From positions 1-14,265 of the forward strand of contig JAQUHH010000027.1 of assembly GCA_028683685.1 (NCBI GenBank): a stretch of 14,265 bases of DNA. Direction: 5' to 3'. Below are positions 1 to 7,430 of the stretch, one piece after another. Under the pieces are notes generated by a model. That model was not told the origin of the DNA, made no database searches, and worked only from the letters and a program-made list of their open reading frames with translations. Numbering within the stretch: position 1 is the stretch's first letter; every line of letters begins with the position of its first letter. Both the position numbers and the translations under genes were made by a program. Source of the stretch: Bacteroidales bacterium (lineage in GTDB: Bacteria; Bacteroidota; Bacteroidia; Bacteroidales; WCHB1-69).

Positions 1-562
1 TAGTGTAGGTTACAATATCTTGATTGGGATCGGTTTGTTTGATTCGGAATAAGTTTAATTTTGAGCTTAATATAGGATTGTATATACTAATAGAGATGGT
101 GTCGGATAATCCAAGAGCTTTTGCTGTAGTCCACTTTCCCCATAAATACTGTTCTATTTCAAAAACTTTTCCGCTGTCTAATTCTGCTACATCCCATTGT
201 AAAATGCCTTGTCGTCGAATGTATTTAAACGATTCCAAAAAGAGTTCACTGCTTCGTTTGACAGCATCTAAATTGGAGATAATAGGTTCACAATTTTCTT
301 CGTGTTGAATGATAAGTAGTAGATTGTCGCCTGTTTGCAATCCAAAATTCTTCAAATTAATGATTACGGAATTAGAGTTAAAAACAGAATCCACAATTAC
401 ATTATTGACAGATATTGATTTTATACAAGAGTTTTGTATGGGATTCGGATTGTAGATGTATAAATTTTTATCCCAATAATTTCCTTCTATCAAAATTTCT
501 TGAGAAAAAATTTGCATGGAAATCCCGATAAATAATAAAAACCAAATTATAAAACCTTTCAT
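1..562 (-). CDS. Secreted protein of unknown function, 5' part only
   Basis: The frame opens with ATG at 562 and stays open for 187 codons to the left edge, so the C-terminus is missing. Residues 1-20 are a signal peptide (hydrophobic core IIWFLLFIGI, probable cleavage near IFSQ-E). The mature part looks beta-rich. It has a central NLYIYNPNP segment (33-41), then LQTGDNLLLIIQHEENCEP (75-93), then a WDVAELDSGKVFEIEQYLWGKW stretch (123-144) and FRIKQTD (172-178). From memory this order (NLYVQNP, GD...IKHKDDCKP, F.VEQ.RWNKW, ENKFRVKQ.D) marks an uncharacterised family of exported Bacteroidota proteins; that assignment is recollection, not a search. Two cysteines (46 and 91) might pair. It follows the transglycosylase-like gene on the same strand after 139 bp, and I found no exact TAnnTTTG element in that gap. 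No function can be given. Confidence 0.82.
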   Translation of the reverse strand, partial: MKGFIIWFLLFIGISMQIFSQEILIEGNYWDKNLYIYNPNPIQNSCIKSISVNNVIVDSVFNSNSVIINLKNFGLQTGDNLLLIIQHEENCEPIISNLDAVKRSSELFLESFKYIRRQGILQWDVAELDSGKVFEIEQYLWGKWTTAKALGLSDTISISIYNPILSSKLNLFRIKQTDPNQDIVTYT

Positions 563-701
563 AGTCTGTTTTGAAAATAATTAGCAATTATACTATTTTC
601 TTTTGAATTAAAAATTAATGTTCTTAGTTTTTTTTCAAAGATGCTTGTTCATAACTTTGTTTTAAAGAAAATAAAGCAATTCTATTATTCTCAAAAAAAT
701 A

Positions 702-1808
702 TTACCAATAGTTGATTTTATATGGAAATAATTGATCCAATTCTCCCGAATAATAAAACTGATATGCCAGAGAGCCAAATGTGTACATTTTTTCGTTGAC
801 AATAATCCTTGAACCTCCTACCGAAGGATTTGGTTTGGGAATTGAAACTGCATACCCTAAATTAAATAGCGTTGCCAAAATTTCTGGTCGGTTTGAGATG
901 TCGTATCCTGCATCAAGCCACTGCTGACGAATTTGTCGAATAATTAAGGCTGCATACATGTATGAATAATAATGATTTCTGTAATTTACAAGTCGATTAA
1001 ATCTTTCATTTAAAGTGTCTTCTGTTGAAAAATCAAGCAGATGTTCAAACTCTTTTCCCAAATAGAAAACCGAATTTGTATCCTTTATGAATCTTTCGGT
1101 TCGTTTGGCGGTTTCTTCTTTAATGCCTGTTACACCCAAGGAAAATTTTGATTCAACAGAAAGAATTTTCAAAGGATTAATTACTTGTTTATAGACCTCT
1201 CTCGAAGAATTAAACAATCTCATTTGTTCTCCAAGCAGAACCGAAACAATTAATCGGGGCTCTACTCTTGTCACTCTCGAAACACTATCAATTATTAAAG
1301 AATCTTTTGCCACTGCAATTTTAAAATCTTCCCACTCTATAATATTCATCCACGAAAAAGCATTTTTATCGGAAGCTATTCTGTTCTTTTGAGACACTGT
1401 TCTGGCTTTCATATCATTGACAAGCTCTGTACTGTCAATTAGTTCCAGTTGAATTGCCTGAATCATTTTTTGTGCTAAATTTATATCTTCATGTTTCAAA
1501 AAGCAAGAATGTAATTTCATGGCATTGTAAGGATAGTGCGAATTTAAAACATTCAATTGTTGATAAAATTCAAATACCGAACGAACGGGATTGTTGCATG
1601 TGTCATTTTTAGAAAGCATCTCTGTTTTTTGAATATCCTGAAAATATCGATCGTTATAATCTACTGCTCCGGGGTCATTGAAAAGATGCAGTTTAATGGC
1701 AAAAAAAGATGCTGTTAGAATAAATCCTTCTGCTGCAAACAATAATACTAACACGATAAAGCTATATCGAATAAATTTGTTTGCATACATTTTTTTAAAA
1801 AACTTCAT
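702..1808 (-). CDS. Membrane-anchored lytic transglycosylase-like protein
   Basis: This 368-residue protein has a basic N-terminus and one membrane segment (about 14-40), so most of it should face the periplasm. The C-terminal half has the order of motifs expected for a lysozyme-like transglycosylase fold: PRLIVSVLLGEQMR (184-197), with Glu194 the likely catalytic acid, then a KFSLGVTGIKEETA block (221-234) matching the usual 'G.xGxxQi.p.TA' motif, then a tyrosine-rich helix (YAALIIRQIRQQW, 285-297), and ISNRPEILATLFNLG (304-318). The tail has PNPSVGGSR and GSLAYQFYYS, which resemble substrate-groove segments in such proteins. The first 180 residues (mostly helical, with Cys72 and Cys102) I do not recognise. 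It starts 10 bp after the stop of the phosphodiester glycosidase gene, so the two are probably co-transcribed. The enzymatic role in peptidoglycan cleavage is inferred from motifs only. Confidence 0.6.
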   Translation of the reverse strand: MKFFKKMYANKFIRYSFIVLVLLFAAEGFILTASFFAIKLHLFNDPGAVDYNDRYFQDIQKTEMLSKNDTCNNPVRSVFEFYQQLNVLNSHYPYNAMKLHSCFLKHEDINLAQKMIQAIQLELIDSTELVNDMKARTVSQKNRIASDKNAFSWMNIIEWEDFKIAVAKDSLIIDSVSRVTRVEPRLIVSVLLGEQMRLFNSSREVYKQVINPLKILSVESKFSLGVTGIKEETAKRTERFIKDTNSVFYLGKEFEHLLDFSTEDTLNERFNRLVNYRNHYYSYMYAALIIRQIRQQWLDAGYDISNRPEILATLFNLGYAVSIPKPNPSVGGSRIIVNEKMYTFGSLAYQFYYSGELDQLFPYKINYW

Positions 1809-1818
1809 ATTCTGTATT

Positions 1819-2700
1819 TTATTTTTGTTTTATGCCAATAATATTTGGCATTTTTTTAAATTCATCATTTTTATCTGTTGGATAGGTTTGAGAAACATAA
1901 CTGCCAAATTTTCCAAATGCTGTATCTGGCAAATTAATGTAAAAAGAGGCTTCTGGTCCGCCTTCGAGATACATGGCCGTTTTTATTTGTAAATCGCTCA
2001 ATCGCATAAAATCAATCATTTCGTTGGGCTTATATGGACTTCTGGTAAATAAAAACAAAACATTTCCCTTTTTATCAATAGCCAATAAAGTCATGCTGCA
2101 CGACAATTTACTTTTTGCACTCCAATAAACAGCTTTTCCTTCGTTGTCAATCATACGTATAGATTGTACATAACATTGATATTCTGATTTGTAGTCCTCA
2201 TACTTTTCATTGACCAAATCAATAATTTTAATTTTTGGAAAATCAAGAGATTTTGGATTAAATGCCAACAGAGCGTTAAAAGCATCTTTAAAAACAGAAT
2301 TATTGATATAATTGCCATTTCGCATAAAACCAGTAGCTTTAAATTTATTTACCAAAGAGTACATTCCAGCATTAATTCCAAAAACATACGATTCTTTTTC
2401 GCACCATTCAGGCAAAGTTCTAAAAATGGAATCCGTTTGAGTGGTAATTTTTAATTCTAAATTATAATTTGAAGGATTTATTTTAATCACCGAAATTTTG
2501 GAATCTGAAATTTTCGATTTTCGTATAGCCTTGTATTCAGCGTACCAAATGCCTTTGTCTAATTGATTCCAATTTCCAATTATTTTTTGTCCATAAAAAT
2601 TTTGAATAAAAAAAATAAAATAAATCAATAAAATATTATTTTTATGGATACAAAAATAAATATTTTTATGTTGTTTTTTATTTGAAAAAAAGTCTTTCAT
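1819..2700 (-). CDS. Secreted phosphodiester glycosidase (NAGPA domain) family protein
   Basis: The 293-residue product begins with a long basic n-region and a hydrophobic segment (about 22-36, ILLIYFIFFIQ) ending at FYGQ-K, consistent with export. The mature domain matches the NAGPA/DUF2233 phosphodiester glycosidase family. INAGMY (109-114) is the usual 'NAGxF/Y' motif. The TLLAIDKKGNVLFLFTRSPY stretch (204-223) is the central strand-turn-strand. YLEGGPEASFY (244-254) stands where relatives carry LDGGxSS, with Glu246 in place of the common Asp. The family is named for the lysosomal enzyme that removes GlcNAc from GlcNAc-1-phosphodiesters; bacterial members are thought to act on exopolysaccharide or wall-linked sugar phosphodiesters, but the substrate here is unknown. 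It is first in a probable two-gene unit with the transglycosylase-like gene. A TAnnTTTG element lies only about 20 bp before the start, giving a very short leader. Confidence 0.8.
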   Translation of the reverse strand: MKDFFSNKKQHKNIYFCIHKNNILLIYFIFFIQNFYGQKIIGNWNQLDKGIWYAEYKAIRKSKISDSKISVIKINPSNYNLELKITTQTDSIFRTLPEWCEKESYVFGINAGMYSLVNKFKATGFMRNGNYINNSVFKDAFNALLAFNPKSLDFPKIKIIDLVNEKYEDYKSEYQCYVQSIRMIDNEGKAVYWSAKSKLSCSMTLLAIDKKGNVLFLFTRSPYKPNEMIDFMRLSDLQIKTAMYLEGGPEASFYINLPDTAFGKFGSYVSQTYPTDKNDEFKKMPNIIGIKQK

Positions 2701-2719
2701 CCCGTGTTTTAATTCGAGG

Positions 2720-2727
2720 CAAAAGTA
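2720..2727 (-). promoter_or_regulatory. Candidate -7 promoter element (TACTTTTG)
   Basis: Read on the minus strand, this exactly fits the Bacteroidota -7 consensus TAnnTTTG and sits 20 bp before the ATG of the phosphodiester glycosidase gene. I see no TTTG -33 element at the usual 19-21 bp spacing (the nearest is about 31 bp away), so the call rests on position and the -7 match alone. Confidence 0.35.
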
Positions 2728-2922
2728 TTAAAATTGAGACTTAAAAACGCATTCTTATCAAAATATTTTTACTTATTTAATATTCTGATTTATAGTATTT
2801 AAATTCTTTTTTTCCTTATTTTAACAGAGCTTATTTTTATGGCAATAAGATTTAGAATGTGATGAAAAAAATCAAAATCGCACTATTTATTCAAAAAAAA
2901 CTTCGATAAAATAAGTTTTGTG

Positions 2923-2930
2923 TATTTTTG
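2923..2930 (+). promoter_or_regulatory. Candidate -7 promoter element (TATTTTTG)
   Basis: This is an exact TAnnTTTG match 33 bp before the ATG of the beta-helix lipoprotein gene, in a 263-bp divergent gap. A TTTG at 2917-2920 is too close to be its -33 partner. The region is very AT-rich, so a chance match is possible. Confidence 0.35.
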
Positions 2931-2963
2931 ACGTTTGTATTTCAATCTAATCAAAAATAAAGT

Positions 2964-4409
2964 ATGAAAATATTAAAAAGTGCTCCATGGGTACTTGGTT
3001 TAATCTTAATAACAGTCTTGTTTTCAAATTGTCGAAAAGAGGAGCAACTTTATGACAAATCGGATGCAGTTCTTCAGTTTTCAGAGGAGATTGTCACTTT
3101 CGATACTGTTTTTTCAACCATAACAACAGCAACTCGTCAATTGAAGGTTTATAATCCATATTCCAAAGCGGTGAATATCTCTTCTATTTCATTGGCAGGT
3201 GGCTCTCAATCAGCTTATAGCATTAATGTTGATGGGCAAGCAGGAATTCAATTTTCGGATGTTAAAATTAAATCAAAAGATAGTTTATTCATTTTTATTC
3301 AAGTAAATATCAATCCTTCCAATCAAAATAATCCTTTTTTAATTACAGATTCTATTGTTTTTAGCACCAATGGAAATATTCAGGATATTGATTTGGTAGC
3401 CTTTGGTCAGGATGCTAATTTTATTGTTGCCGACACCTATCGCGATGGATTGCCTCCGTATAAAATTGTTTCAAATGTTGGGGAATCTGTGGTTTGGGAT
3501 AATTCAAAGCCTTATGTTATTTATGGGTATGCTGTTATTGATTCAGCGGCCAGTTTACAAATACAAGCTGGAGCGAAAATATACCTTCATAAAAATTCTG
3601 GAATTTGGGTCTACCAAGGAGGAAATATTCAAGTGAATGGAACCAAAGACCAAACGGTATTATTTAGAGGCGATCGCCCCGAAGAGTGGTACAACGATGC
3701 TTCAGGACAGTGGGACCGAATTTGGATAAATGAAGGAAGTCAGGATAATGTGATTCAACATGCAGTCATCCGAAATGCCTTTATTGGAATTCAAGCCGAA
3801 ACGCTTGAAAATTCGATGGGAAATAAGTTGATTCTTGAAAATACCGAAATTATTAATGCGTCTGGAATTGGTCTTTTTAGCAGAAATTATTCCATTGATG
3901 CTACCAATAATGTCATTGCAAACTGCGGTCAATATTGTGTGGCACTCACCTATGGTGGAACTTACAATTTTATTCATAATACGATTGCCAATTATTGGTC
4001 GGAAGGAGTTCGACAAACTCCTGCTTTTTATTTCAACAACTATATTGTGAGCAATAATACTACGGTTGCAAATAATCTAAATCTGACTTTTGCCAATTCT
4101 ATTGTGTTTGGCAACAATATTAACGAGTTTGAAATGGATACCATTCCACAATCTAATGTTCAATATCTTTTCGATCATAGCATTCTTAAAACAGATTATA
4201 ATTATAGCAATAATGGAGCTTTTGTAAATTGCAAGAAAAATTCAAACCCACTTTTTAAGGACTATGTGAATTATGATTTTGAATTATCACCCAATTCTCC
4301 TGCTATTGATGCGGGCAATGAACTTTATATTCCATTTGCTCCTAACGATAAAAATGAAGTTCCAAGAATAGGAGTTCCGGATATGGGAGCGTTTGAATTT
4401 TCTCGATAA
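2964..4409 (+). CDS. Lipoprotein with Ig-like N-terminal and parallel beta-helix domain
   Basis: The 481-residue product has a lipoprotein signal: hydrophobic residues 10-20, lipobox LFSNC, and lipidated Cys23. The cysteine is followed by RKEEQ, which fits the X-K-(D/E)2-X lipoprotein export signal described in Capnocytophaga for display on the outer surface. Residues about 35-150 look like an Ig-like beta-sandwich (TVFSTITTATRQLKVYNPY, then DSLFIFIQVNINP). From about 195 to 400 come irregular short strands rich in N, I and G (for example NVIQHAVIRNAFIGIQAE and NKLILENTEIINASGIGLFS) typical of a right-handed parallel beta-helix. The end has SPAIDAGN and PDMGAFEF, the usual closing motifs of such helix lipoproteins. 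Family members often bind or cleave glycans, but I see no clear catalytic triad and give no substrate. It is monocistronic: divergent from the block to its left and convergent with recJ. Confidence 0.88.
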   Translation: MKILKSAPWVLGLILITVLFSNCRKEEQLYDKSDAVLQFSEEIVTFDTVFSTITTATRQLKVYNPYSKAVNISSISLAGGSQSAYSINVDGQAGIQFSDVKIKSKDSLFIFIQVNINPSNQNNPFLITDSIVFSTNGNIQDIDLVAFGQDANFIVADTYRDGLPPYKIVSNVGESVVWDNSKPYVIYGYAVIDSAASLQIQAGAKIYLHKNSGIWVYQGGNIQVNGTKDQTVLFRGDRPEEWYNDASGQWDRIWINEGSQDNVIQHAVIRNAFIGIQAETLENSMGNKLILENTEIINASGIGLFSRNYSIDATNNVIANCGQYCVALTYGGTYNFIHNTIANYWSEGVRQTPAFYFNNYIVSNNTTVANNLNLTFANSIVFGNNINEFEMDTIPQSNVQYLFDHSILKTDYNYSNNGAFVNCKKNSNPLFKDYVNYDFELSPNSPAIDAGNELYIPFAPNDKNEVPRIGVPDMGAFEFSR

Positions 4410-4562
4410 AGATTAGTAATATTTAAAAACGCCAATTTCTTTGTTATCCTTGCAGAGAATTTAAGTTAGCTAGATGTTTTGGTGCAGTTAATTTTGAGAG
4501 TCTGGACTCACTGAATTGTTCCGCTTAATGACCGAAATGCCGATGTGAAATTTTTAAAATAT

Positions 4563-4602
4563 TTAATTTTCAAATTAGTGAATCCACAAATTTGAAAATT
4601 AA
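4563..4602. terminator. AT-rich hairpin in convergent gap, probable bidirectional terminator
   Basis: Perfect 14-bp arms (4563-4576 and 4589-4602) enclose an A/A mismatch, a further GTG/CAC stem and an AATC loop. On the plus strand the hairpin is followed within a few bases by a T run (4609-4614). On the minus strand it directly abuts the recJ stop codon and is followed by AT-rich sequence. It lies between the converging ends of the lipoprotein gene (153 bp away) and recJ, so it could stop transcription from both sides. The stem is nearly all A/T, so its strength is uncertain. Confidence 0.55.
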
Positions 4603-6381
4603 CTAATCTTTTTTCTTCACATATACCTGCATGTCTTTGATATTTAGCTGCAGTGTTGTATTGTTGTTCCAAATATTCTCTTCGATGTGATAACAAATAT
4701 TAAAATGTTTGGAATCCTTCACGTTTTCATAAAAATCACCCAATCCAAAAGCGATGGCAGGAATTGGATACGAAGAGACTGTACGGTGTACAATATTTAG
4801 TTTCAGGTGTTTATTGCCGTTATTGCCAAGTTGTTTAGCATGTCCATCGTCATAAACCATGGTGGTCATAAAGATAGGGCTCATATTGTCAGGTCCGAAT
4901 GGAGCAAAAAGATTGAGTTGTTGATAAAAATCTGGAGTAATATCGCAGATAAGAATTTCGCTATCGATTTCAATTTCGGGATGTAATGAGGCTTCCGTAA
5001 TGGTTCTTTGAACCACTTCTTCAAATTTTTCCATAAATGCGGAAAGATTTTCGGGCAGGAGCGACAATCCAGCAGCATATTTATGCCCGCCAAAATGTTC
5101 TAAAAAAGACTCACACTCTTCGATGGCATCGTATATGTCAAAATCCTTAACCGAACGGGCAGAACCAGTAATAAGTCCATTTGATTCGGTAAAAACAATG
5201 GATGGTTTATAAAACTGCTCGACCAAACGAGAAGCCACAATTCCAATCACGCCTTTGTGCCAGTCGGGTTTATAAATAACAAGAGATCTTTTATTTCCAA
5301 AGCTATCATCTTTTTTAATCATTTGTAGAGCTTCTTCAAAAGTTTCACGATCTTTGGTTTTTCTCTCTTCGTTATATTGTTTAATTTTATTTCCAATATT
5401 AAGAGTTGCATCCAAAGATTCCGTAATTAAAAGTTTTACGGAGTTTCGGCCTGTATCCATTCGTCCAGCAGCATTTATTCGAGGCCCAACGGTGAAAACC
5501 AAATCACTAATGGTGATTTCTTTATTAAAAATAGACGTAAAAGGTATTTCTTTAGTATCTGTTTTTTTGAGCGTAATATTTTGAAGAATAGTAGCTTCAA
5601 TGCCAGGTCTGGGTTGGTTGTTAATAACTCTAAGACCAAAATAAGCAAGAATTCTGTTTTCGTCAACAATGGGAACCACGTCTGAAGCTATGCTAATGGC
5701 CACCAAGTCAAGATATTTTACAATGTCATGGATGGGGCGGTTTAAAAACTGGGTATATGCTTGAATTAACTTAAACCCTACACCACAGCCAGACAGTTCT
5801 CTAAATGGATAATCACAATCTTCGCGTTTTGGATCGAGTACCGCATACGCAGCAGGCAAAGTATCGCCCGGTCGATGGTGATCACATACAATAATGTCGA
5901 TTCCATACTCATTGGCTTTGGCAACTTGATTGTGTGCTTTTATGCCACAATCCAGGGCTATGATTAATGTAAAGCCTTGTTCCTTAGCATATTCGATGCT
6001 TTCTATTGAAATTCCGTATCCTTCTTTATAGCGATCGGGAATATAATATTCGATATTGGAATCGTATGTCTTCACAAATGAGTACATCAACGCTACGGAA
6101 GAAGTTCCGTCTACATCGTAATCCCCATAAACCAATATTTTTTCTTGATTTTTGATGGCTTTATCAAGTCGTGAAACAGCTTTATCCATATCTTTCATTA
6201 GAAATGGATCGTGTAAGTTTTTTAAAGTTGGTTTAAAAAATGCTTTAACTTTCTCTTTTGTGTCAATTTGTCTTTGAACCAATAGTCGAACCAAAATTGG
6301 ATGTAAATTATTTAATTGCTTCGATAATTCATCCGTTTTTTGATTTTCTTGTTTATCCAGTATGACCCAACGTTTCTTCAT
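4603..6381 (-). CDS. recJ: Single-stranded-DNA-specific 5'-3' exonuclease RecJ
   Basis: RecJ degrades single-stranded DNA 5' to 3' in recombination (RecF pathway), mismatch repair and base-excision repair, using metal ions in the cytoplasm. The 592-residue length is normal. The DHH phosphoesterase motifs are all present in order: VYGDYDVDGTSS (84-95), IALDCGI (141-147), VCDHHRPGD (165-173), SGCGVGFKL (197-205) and IASDVVP (231-237). PRINAAGRMDTG (300-311) links to the DHHA1 part, which has WHKGVIGIVASRL (374-386), TGSARS (405-410) and GGHKYAAGLSL (431-441). The C-terminal OB-like domain with FAPFGPDNM (492-500) completes the family layout. It is last in the run after the kinase and hydrolase genes, separated from the hydrolase by 97 bp that contain a possible promoter of its own. 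Nothing looks broken. Confidence 0.97.
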   Translation of the reverse strand: MKKRWVILDKQENQKTDELSKQLNNLHPILVRLLVQRQIDTKEKVKAFFKPTLKNLHDPFLMKDMDKAVSRLDKAIKNQEKILVYGDYDVDGTSSVALMYSFVKTYDSNIEYYIPDRYKEGYGISIESIEYAKEQGFTLIIALDCGIKAHNQVAKANEYGIDIIVCDHHRPGDTLPAAYAVLDPKREDCDYPFRELSGCGVGFKLIQAYTQFLNRPIHDIVKYLDLVAISIASDVVPIVDENRILAYFGLRVINNQPRPGIEATILQNITLKKTDTKEIPFTSIFNKEITISDLVFTVGPRINAAGRMDTGRNSVKLLITESLDATLNIGNKIKQYNEERKTKDRETFEEALQMIKKDDSFGNKRSLVIYKPDWHKGVIGIVASRLVEQFYKPSIVFTESNGLITGSARSVKDFDIYDAIEECESFLEHFGGHKYAAGLSLLPENLSAFMEKFEEVVQRTITEASLHPEIEIDSEILICDITPDFYQQLNLFAPFGPDNMSPIFMTTMVYDDGHAKQLGNNGNKHLKLNIVHRTVSSYPIPAIAFGLGDFYENVKDSKHFNICYHIEENIWNNNTTLQLNIKDMQVYVKKKD

Positions 6382-6429
6382 TTTTTAATTTAGGGAAAAA
6401 GTAAAAGTAGCTTTTTTTTATACTCTTTG

Positions 6430-6437
6430 CAAAGTTA
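6430..6437 (-). promoter_or_regulatory. Candidate -7 promoter element (TAACTTTG) for recJ
   Basis: Read on the minus strand this fits TAnnTTTG and lies 49 bp before the recJ ATG, in the 97-bp gap after the hydrolase gene. It suggests recJ can be transcribed separately from the kinase and hydrolase genes. The nearest TTTG upstream is about 28 bp away, longer than the usual spacing. Confidence 0.35.
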
Positions 6438-6478
6438 AGCTCTCTTTTAACATAATTATAAAACCCAAACATGTGCAA

Positions 6479-7426
6479 TTAATTTTGATTAAAGCACTTA
6501 GGGAATTTTTCATAAATCCAATTTAACAAGTCTTTGTAAACTTCTGTTTTGTTAATTTCATTAAGTATTTCATGACGGGCTTCTGGGTATAGCTTTAGGC
6601 TTACATCCGTCATGTTTTCCTGCTGAAATAAATTAAAAACTTTTTCGACACCTTTTCCAAAATCACCCACGGGATCTGCAGTTCCTGCAAGGAGCAAAAT
6701 AGGAAGTTTTGGTTTCATGTGTCGAATGTTTTCGGGTTGATGAATAAAATCCAGCCCATTAATGAGGTCGATAAAAAACGAATTTGGACAGACAAAACCA
6801 CACAAATCGTCTTTTATATATTTTTGAACCACTTCCGAATCTCGGGATAAAAAATCAAATTTCGTTTTGGGGTTTTTGTATGCTTTATTGTAATGTCCAA
6901 AAGTCAAAAAATTAAGAAGATTTGAAGGAGAATGAGCTTTGAAAATTATTTTTTGAATATTTGCAATAACTTTGCCTGCCTTTCCCATTTTCCCAGGATG
7001 AAAAGCCGTTCCCGATAAGATTAATGCATCCAGTTCTTCGGGATATTTTATCGCAAAAGTCCTGCTAAGAAACGAGCCCATGCTGTGACCCAGCATAATG
7101 TATGGCACGTCAGAATGGTTTTGTTTGATGTGTTCAGAGATGGTTTTCAAATCTTTTACCACATAAGTCCAACCGTCATTGGCTTCAAAAAAACCTAGTT
7201 TCCCGTCGGTTTGTGTAAAACCGTGTCCCCGGTGATCGTTGGCATAAACCACAAAGCCGTGATCGACCATAAAGCGGGCAAAATGATCATATCTTTCCCC
7301 ATATTCAGCCATGCCATGTGCGATGTGAAGGATGGCTTTGGGCTTTGTGTCTTCTTTAAACCACTGGGTTAAATGTAAGTTTTTTCCATCAAAACTTCGT
7401 ATAAAATCAGATTTTCTCTTTATCAT
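6479..7426 (-). CDS. Alpha/beta hydrolase, monoacylglycerol lipase / lysophospholipase type
   Basis: The protein is a serine hydrolase of the Hydrolase_4 (lysophospholipase/monoacylglycerol lipase) group, expected to release fatty acids from monoacylglycerol- or lysolipid-like esters. Numbering from the start at 7426 (315 residues), the oxyanion motif is HIAHGMAEYGERY (34-46). NDHRGHGFT (63-71) is typical of the group. The nucleophile elbow is GHSMG with Ser115, the acid is Asp251 in LLAGTADPVG, and the base is His285 in YPEARHE. There is no signal peptide, so it is probably cytoplasmic. The frame opens earlier, at 7483, but that would overlap the kinase gene by 53 bp and add 19 residues unlike the family. 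The ATG at 7426 lies 4 bp after the kinase stop, gives a natural N-terminus (MIKRKSDFIRSFDG) and is preferred. It is probably translated from the kinase transcript. Confidence 0.9.
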   Translation of the reverse strand: MIKRKSDFIRSFDGKNLHLTQWFKEDTKPKAILHIAHGMAEYGERYDHFARFMVDHGFVVYANDHRGHGFTQTDGKLGFFEANDGWTYVVKDLKTISEHIKQNHSDVPYIMLGHSMGSFLSRTFAIKYPEELDALILSGTAFHPGKMGKAGKVIANIQKIIFKAHSPSNLLNFLTFGHYNKAYKNPKTKFDFLSRDSEVVQKYIKDDLCGFVCPNSFFIDLINGLDFIHQPENIRHMKPKLPILLLAGTADPVGDFGKGVEKVFNLFQQENMTDVSLKLYPEARHEILNEINKTEVYKDLLNWIYEKFPKCFNQN

Positions 7427-7430
7427 TTTC

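Noticed and set aside
24..308. 94-codon plus-strand frame at the left edge
   Set aside because: The minus-strand frame here has a signal peptide and recognisable family motifs, so this is its shadow.
4498..4511. Short palindrome GAGTC-TG-GACTC in the gap before recJ
   Set aside because: Five-base arms with a two-base loop cannot form a useful hairpin. It could be a protein-binding dyad, but nothing supports that.
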